Assembly: GCA_007922225.1 (NCBI GenBank)
Contig: ML680053.1
Location: 7,734,217 to 7,798,216, forward strand
DNA from: Emydura subglobosa
Taxonomy: Eukaryota; Chordata; Testudines; Chelidae
Length of the DNA stretch: 64,000 nt
Reading direction: 5' to 3'
Positions within the stretch are counted from its first letter, which is position 1. Every line of letters begins with the position of its first letter. The notes beneath the pieces were generated by a model, which saw only the letters and a program-made list of their open reading frames with translations, had not been told where the DNA came from and made no database searches. Below are positions 58,165 through 64,000 of the stretch, piece after piece. The position numbers and the translations under genes are program-made.

Positions 58165-61100
58165 TACCAATTTATCACCCTCAGCACATTCATCCATGTA
58201 TGTTGTTAAGCCACAAGAAGTGTGGAAAGGGAAATGGGAAAAAGGAATAATGAAACCACCAAGCTGTGCCCATGAGTAGCACATAATCATATTGTCATGC
58301 TAGCACTTATTATCATTGTTAATGTTATTTTTACTATAAGAATGTCTAGGAGCATGTCTTATCACCGTGGGAATACAACCAGTGTTTCACTTTCCTTAGC
58401 TACTAGCACAGAGTAGTTCTCCATCAAAACTACAAAACCTTTACCCTTTCTAGGCAAATGAAATTCCAGGTAAATGAAAACGCAAACAAAAGCAAACTCT
58501 CCAGTTCTTTGCCTCATTCTGAGGCCGATCAGGAGTAAGTCAATTGAAATCAGTGGATGTAATAGGTAGTTTCAAATCCCCATGAAGTTCAGCATAAAAC
58601 CCCAGAGGGGACCTTATCACCTTAGAATTGTATGTCAAACCTTTCTATTACTTGTAACTGATTTAGGTATCAGATTCCAGAACTGAAGGCCCTTGTACAC
58701 AGCTCAACCCAGGAAGACCAACAAAATAATGAATGCCACCCTTTCCAAGGGTCAAAGTAGCTGTGACACTTTGGAGTCACTTTGAGAAATCATGTTTGAG
58801 ATGCGAACAATATTTCTTAGTTAAGAATTGCAATCCTAATGGCAATGATGATGATCAGGAAGCATTCATTCAACATTTAGAATGACTCCTATTTTATTTT
58901 AATATATTTATAGGCATTTCTACAGTTCTCAATTGCCTTTCCCAATAGGGAAAATACAATTAAAAGGTTTTCTAAGATGGAGCTAAAGGCTTAAAAGAAG
59001 CTCATGGTTTACTGTTCCTTTGTTTTACAGTTCACAGTTGATCTAGTGCTTTAAAGGAATGCACAGGCTTCTCAGGAAAGATGACCAGAATGTGCTTCTC
59101 ACTTTTCTATCACAACTAGGGATATGCCTCTTTTTAGCTGTAAATTTACCTTCATTCACTTTTATTCTTGTTAGTATTTTAAATGACTGACATCAGAAAT
59201 GCTGAATCATGTAACTGAGGTTATAAACAATGTTACATGAGTTTGTCACAGATCTTCTTATGAAAGGTTCCCTCCATTATCATTTTCTTTGTCTCTCATT
59301 TGGATTCTTAACCCAACATCTGGTGTTCAACAATTTGAGAAAGATGTGAAAGATCAGGGAGGTTAAGTACACCCTGAGGATATTCCAGATGTATTTCAGA
59401 GAAAGGTGTTCTTTTTTTAGGTATGTGAAAATGCCCATCAAGATTTAAATTATGAAGTGTTTAGCATCTCATGAGATAGGAAGCAAGAAGAAAGAATGGT
59501 CTTCTGGTTACAGTACTGGGTTCTCTATTGGGTTTCTACACCTAGCTTTGCCACAAATGTTCTGCATGATCTTAGACCAAAGCGTTAATAAGAGTGTCCG
59601 GTGAACTAAAGTAACTCAGACAACAGATTTATACATCAAGGGATTGATTTCCCACAGTGTAACCCCAAATGCTATGCAGATTTGGATGGTTCAATAGTTA
59701 GACAAATGCTAATAGTCTGAAAGAAATTAAGAAGCATATGCAAGGGAGAAAGATACAGTGGGTATTCAGATGAGATGGAACATGGATGAGGCAGAGATAG
59801 AAGACTACTACTACTACTATTTCCAAGTAGTAGGAGAAGGTTTAGCAAAGGGACATAAAGAAGGACAACTTCTTGATGAGCAAAAGGATAAGGGAAGTGA
59901 GGTGAAAGAGACTGGGTCCCTAAGGAAACCTAGAGTGAGCTTATGGACCGCAGTGGTGAACTGGACCTTTAAATGGATATGGAGGCCACACATTCAGTGG
60001 AATTTCTGAATAAAAGGATGATGTGGTCATACATTTTGGAGCATGGGAAGACAAAGGAAGCAGCATTTTGCAGAGGCTGGAGTCTGCAGAGCTGTGATTT
60101 GGACAAGTCAGAGCAAGGCAGTAGTGAAGGCAAGAATAAAATGAAGGCACAAATGAGAATATACTCAGATAACATGGTTATGAATATGGTAGAAGAACCT
60201 AAATAGAACAAGATTTCAGAAGAAGTGGGAGTGAAGCACTGACATATAAATGGTAATGGTAAGAAAGTGGTGATAGACAAATATTAAGTGTTAATTTTCC
60301 TTCCTTTCTTATGAATCTGAGAATCAAGGATAATGGCTACATTTATGAAGCGTGGAGGATAATCCAAATTCTGTGACATGGAAGGAGGTAGGGGAGAGAC
60401 ATTTATATCTGAGGGAGCAGCAACTGGCCCCAAAATACTTTTCATCCTTGGGTACACTTAGGACAGGGATACTTATCTGCAATGACATGAACTCCACTTG
60501 TCCTATATGAAGAGGTCCCATAACAGGAGTTCCACACATGAATACAGGCAAGTGCAATCCCCTTTGAAGCAAAATGATAGTCAATATTCAGTATTGTTCA
60601 TTATTTTTCTTATGGCCGTTCCTAAAGGCCCAAATCCTACTGTACTTAACACTGGACCAAGAACTTACATTGAAGAGACAGTGGAAAAGACATAAGGAAA
60701 AGACTGCCAGAGTGGTGCAAAGGACTTTAGTATAACTGAGACTCAGGCCCTTAAAGAAAACTCTGATTGTATTATTATTACTATTACAGGAGCAATTTGG
60801 GCGTGAACACACATTGCTGGCTTAAAATGCTAAAACAAAAAGAAAGTGAACTTTCCCAGCGTGGAACATAATTTATCGCACACCATTCATTTTTAGGAGG
60901 TGGATTAAATCGAGTAACCAACAGAGCTTTCTATAAATTGCAAAACCATTTAAGGCCGGTACATTTTTTTTTTTTCTTGGAAACCCCAAGTGATTTGTCC
61001 TTTTCAGAATTTTTTTCCAAAAATGATCTTTTTTGGTTTAGCATAGCAGCAGAGAACAACTGGTAATGGAAAAAATCAAAATGCAAACACAGTTAGGCAT

Positions 61101-61355
61101 GGACAAAACATATGCAGCTGTCAAATATATCCCCTCCTCCTCCCCAGATTAATTTTCTAAAATGATTTACCCACCAGGGAAACAGCCAGGTGTAGGTTAA
61201 AAGCAGTAACCAATTTCCTCTCTGCATTTAATAGAAGTGAATAGCTCAGCATGAAATTGGGTGTTTGTTTATTTTTTTTAAAGACAAGTGAATAAAACAC
61301 AAACCTCCCCACATATTTAAATCTTGTTCAGGCTGTCACAAACAAAGGAGCCAGG
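58165..61355. other. No recognised gene; unassigned DNA
   Basis: A tract near 59930-60200 resembles the type of repeat at 45675 but I cannot align it. The frames at 59758-60009, 59969-60280 and 60324-60584 are overlapping chance frames. Confidence 0.4.
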
Positions 61356-61359
61356 AATT

Positions 61360-61440
61360 TCTTGCTAGTGGGTAGAGCAGGGGGCTGGGAGCTAGAACTT
61401 CTCTGCTCTATTTCTCTCTCTGCCACAGCTACGTTGAGCA
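61360..61440 (+). repeat. SINE head fragment
   Basis: The segment gctagtgggtagagcagggg followed by ctgggagctaga is a tRNA-like SINE head in plus sense. The core is weak. Confidence 0.55.
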
Positions 61441-61487
61441 GATTTGGGCACATTTCTCAGGCTGAAATATTCATACCTTGAAACATA

Positions 61488-61685
61488 AGGAAGGATGGTT
61501 TAGTGGTTGGGACACTAGTCTGGGCCTCAGGAGCTGCAGATTCAACTCCCTGCTCCACCACAGACTTCTATGCCCCTGGGGAAGTCACTTAGTGTCTCAG
61601 TTCCCTATCTGTAATATGGGGATGCTAGCATTGTCCTATCTCTCTGGAGTGTTAGGAGGTTAAAGATTGTAGGTGCTTAAATACA
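61488..61685 (+). repeat. tRNA-derived SINE with MIR-like core
   Basis: The head gtttagtggttgggacacta followed by gcagattcaactccctg has A- and B-box-like sequences. The core gggaagtcacttagtgtctc and cagttccctatctgtaatat follows, and the tail gttaggaggttaaagattgt completes it. It lies directly after a second SINE-head fragment. Confidence 0.8.
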
Positions 61686-61689
61686 TCAT

Positions 61690-63895
61690 GTTGGGGGACC
61701 TGAAAAATACTTTTAATCCAAACCACAATTATTTGGTCTTAAAGGATATCTGAAACTTTTGAACAACTGGGAATTCAGTTAATCAGAGAATCCAGCCTGA
61801 ATCCCTCTCGGCTGTTGCAGGCAGCAAATCTGCCCTCTCTTTTCAAAATGAACCCGGGAGTCAGAAACTTTGAAGTCCCAAAAGAGACAAAGAGAAAAAG
61901 AAAAGTACAAATAGTTGCTCTAACCTCCCTGGGTTTCTGCTGATCAGCCTTCGGAAAGCCAACAGACTGATACAGGTAGTAACTTTTTCCTCTTCAGCTG
62001 CCCATTCTTGGGGAAACCAGGCACCAGATGACATATCTTGCCTTCAGATAATCATGGTCAAGATGAATGATGTTTGAAGATAATAAGAAATCTTAGTTTA
62101 AGGCTTTACTCTTATCCAATGCTTCCACTCTCCCCACCCCCATCTGAAAGCCATTTGAAACAAAGCCAGCAGATCTGAACTTGCATTGTAGAAACCAGAC
62201 AGTAATACATTATTTCAACTAGCTTTCATGACTGTTGGGGGTGTGGGAGGTTCTTTAAAGCTGATACTCAAAGTGAAACTTGGGGTACAGATAGAAGTTC
62301 CTGTGAACCAAAATCCCTGACTTTTTATACCCCCACAAGTGTCAACCTTATTCTCTTTGAGAGGTCAAGTATTGGCTGATGGTGTTACAAATTTACAGTT
62401 ATTTAAAGGATCAAGTTTGTGGCATTAAAAAAAGTACACAAAACAATAAAATTGCTTTTTGAGGTTGATTAAATACCTAAGGAGAGAAGACACAGATTCC
62501 CATGAGAGCTTATACAAAGGAATAGTACTAAGTAAAAAAGAAGAATGGGTATAATCAACGTTACTTCAAGATGGGAGCTAATCTCCCAAGTGGGATTGGC
62601 CCTTTTCATATTATCAATAAATTCCTTTTTGTGTGGGGACATTTCATATCACTTACATAATCTTCTTTATGTGTGTGAACTTCCACTGTTATAAAGAAAG
62701 TGATAGAGAAATCTCCTTTTTTCTGTTTACCCTAATTCATGTCCAAGGGCTTTTGAATTCATGGCTGCAAAGAAATTTATTAAGAAATTCTTGCTTTTTG
62801 AAGAAGTGCTAAAAGCAGTTCTAGGGTGTTTGTTCTCTGGGAACAAAAAAGCCTCAGGAGAAACTTTCATAATTCAACTTCTGGGGAGGAAAAAAGTGAC
62901 TTTCAGATTGAAGTGGAAGTTTGTTAAAACAGCTGAAATTGAGTTACAGAGTTGGAATGGAAAAAGCATTTGTTTATTCCTCCATCCCTAACACTGGCAT
63001 TTCTCTAAGGAAGATCTTTTGAACAGCCAAGAAATAGGTGAGAGATTAAATATATGGATCCTCTTGATCTCTTCTCTGTTGCTGGACACGCTTCAGCTAT
63101 AGGTCTCAAATTGATCAGTGATGCCTTCTCCCATGAACACTTTGCAAGGAAACAGCCCATTTCTCTCTGATGAGGCGTTAGGTGCTGTTATCCATGCCTT
63201 TGTCATTAAACTCCAGGATATAACCCTGCAATTCAGTACTGGTTGATGACTTTGAAAGTTACATGGAAACTCTGGTTTGTATAATACACTTTCTAAGCAA
63301 GAAATAACTGATGTAAACAATGCTGCACAACAGTCTTGCACTGTCTCTCAGTTCATTTATGGACCCAAAGCAATGTACCTGTCCTAATCTTCAAGGCTCA
63401 GGTTATCATGGGGTCCCCACCTCTCCCTTTGAGACCCACCAAGAAAGCTGGACTTGTTCATGATGATAGAACCCAGGGTGAAATTTTCAGGAGCTTGGGT
63501 CAGGAACCCCATAGAAGAGCAATATGTCTCTGAAAGTCCTTACCACAAGAGATCAGAATGATCCTCAACCTGATTATCTTCAGAGAATAATACCCACCCT
63601 TTCTGCACAAGCCCTGTCTCAATAGAGAAGGCCAACTTCACGACAAAGGAAGTAATAAAGAGAGGAGGAGGGGAAATACGCTACACTAAATAACAATGGT
63701 AGAATCAAGTAATAGGACAACCTTACAAACAGATTTTCTGTGATTCTTAATTTTATTTTTGTCACATAGACAGCATGGTGGTGCATACACTACAAATGTT
63801 TAAACACATAGGTAAGACATACTAGTTCAACATGCCTAAATTCTTTTGGATGCCAGCCAGGAGAGATTCAGACTGGGCATGGAAAGAGCATTAGT
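61690..63895. other. No recognised gene; unassigned DNA
   Basis: The frames at 62761-62991 (plus) and 63093-63341 (minus) show no recognised family. The former starts MAAKKFIKKF but lacks any supporting context. Confidence 0.4.
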
Positions 63896-63899
63896 CTCA

Positions 63900-64000
63900 G
63901 TGGTCACATATTTGAGCTGATCAAAATTTGAAATTTCCATTTCACAGTACATTTTGACATTTGAAATTGGTTTTCATTCCAAATTGGAACAAAACTGAAC
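63900..64000. repeat. AT-rich dispersed repeat fragment, cut by window end
   Basis: The block gagctgatcaaaatttgaaa followed by tttccatttcacagtacatt and then gacatttgaaattgg matches the AT-rich family at 24080 and 49270. It runs off the end of the window. Confidence 0.5.

Noticed and set aside
1..64000. CRISPR array, bacterial operon or prophage
   Set aside because: No regularly spaced identical repeats, no dense coding, and the repeats are vertebrate retroelements.

Overview
This window looks like non-coding DNA from a reptile, most likely a turtle. The reasons are the many CR1 LINE copies ending in the ATTCTATG-type 3' tail, tRNA-headed SINEs with a MIR-like core, TG...CA LTRs of a kind I associate with turtle genomes, and several palindromic MITE families. 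I see no bacterial or viral gene organisation, no host protein-coding gene or convincing exon, and no rRNA, tRNA or CRISPR. The organism call rests on recognising repeats, not on a search.

The only long intact reading frame is on the minus strand at 40200-41639. It encodes 479 residues of a 5'-truncated CR1 reverse transcriptase whose 3' tail ends near 40112. Older CR1 pieces surround it (41640-43835), and another long CR1 relic lies at 34005-35200. A decayed Ty3/gypsy element with a chromodomain (chromovirus type, minus strand) covers about 26490-29290, and its RT core is deleted.

LTRs: solo LTRs with target-site duplications lie at 29640-30227, 32759-33477, 48422-48982 and 51934-52807. The last contains a 170-bp near-perfect duplication of its own 5' flank plus 5' end. 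Less certain LTRs lie at 12242-12683, 14399-15000, 16440-17010, 20990-21826, 25630-26160 and 57480-58160.

DNA transposons: a 276-bp hAT MITE with a perfect 8-bp duplication lies at 8323-8598. A second hAT-like MITE at 57882-58103 is split by a CR1 tail and sits inside an LTR. TTA/TA-flanked MITEs lie at 23291, 44271 and 47159, with relatives at 35267 and 39770. Two further families, a short palindromic one and an AT-rich one, are scattered through the window.

The rest (large parts of 545-6690, 8610-11125, 12690-14330, 17330-20000, 21830-23290, 30230-31640, 38255-39770, 58165-61360 and 61690-63900) shows no recognisable gene. The window reads as an intergenic or intronic stretch built by layered insertions, many of them datable relative to one another by nesting.
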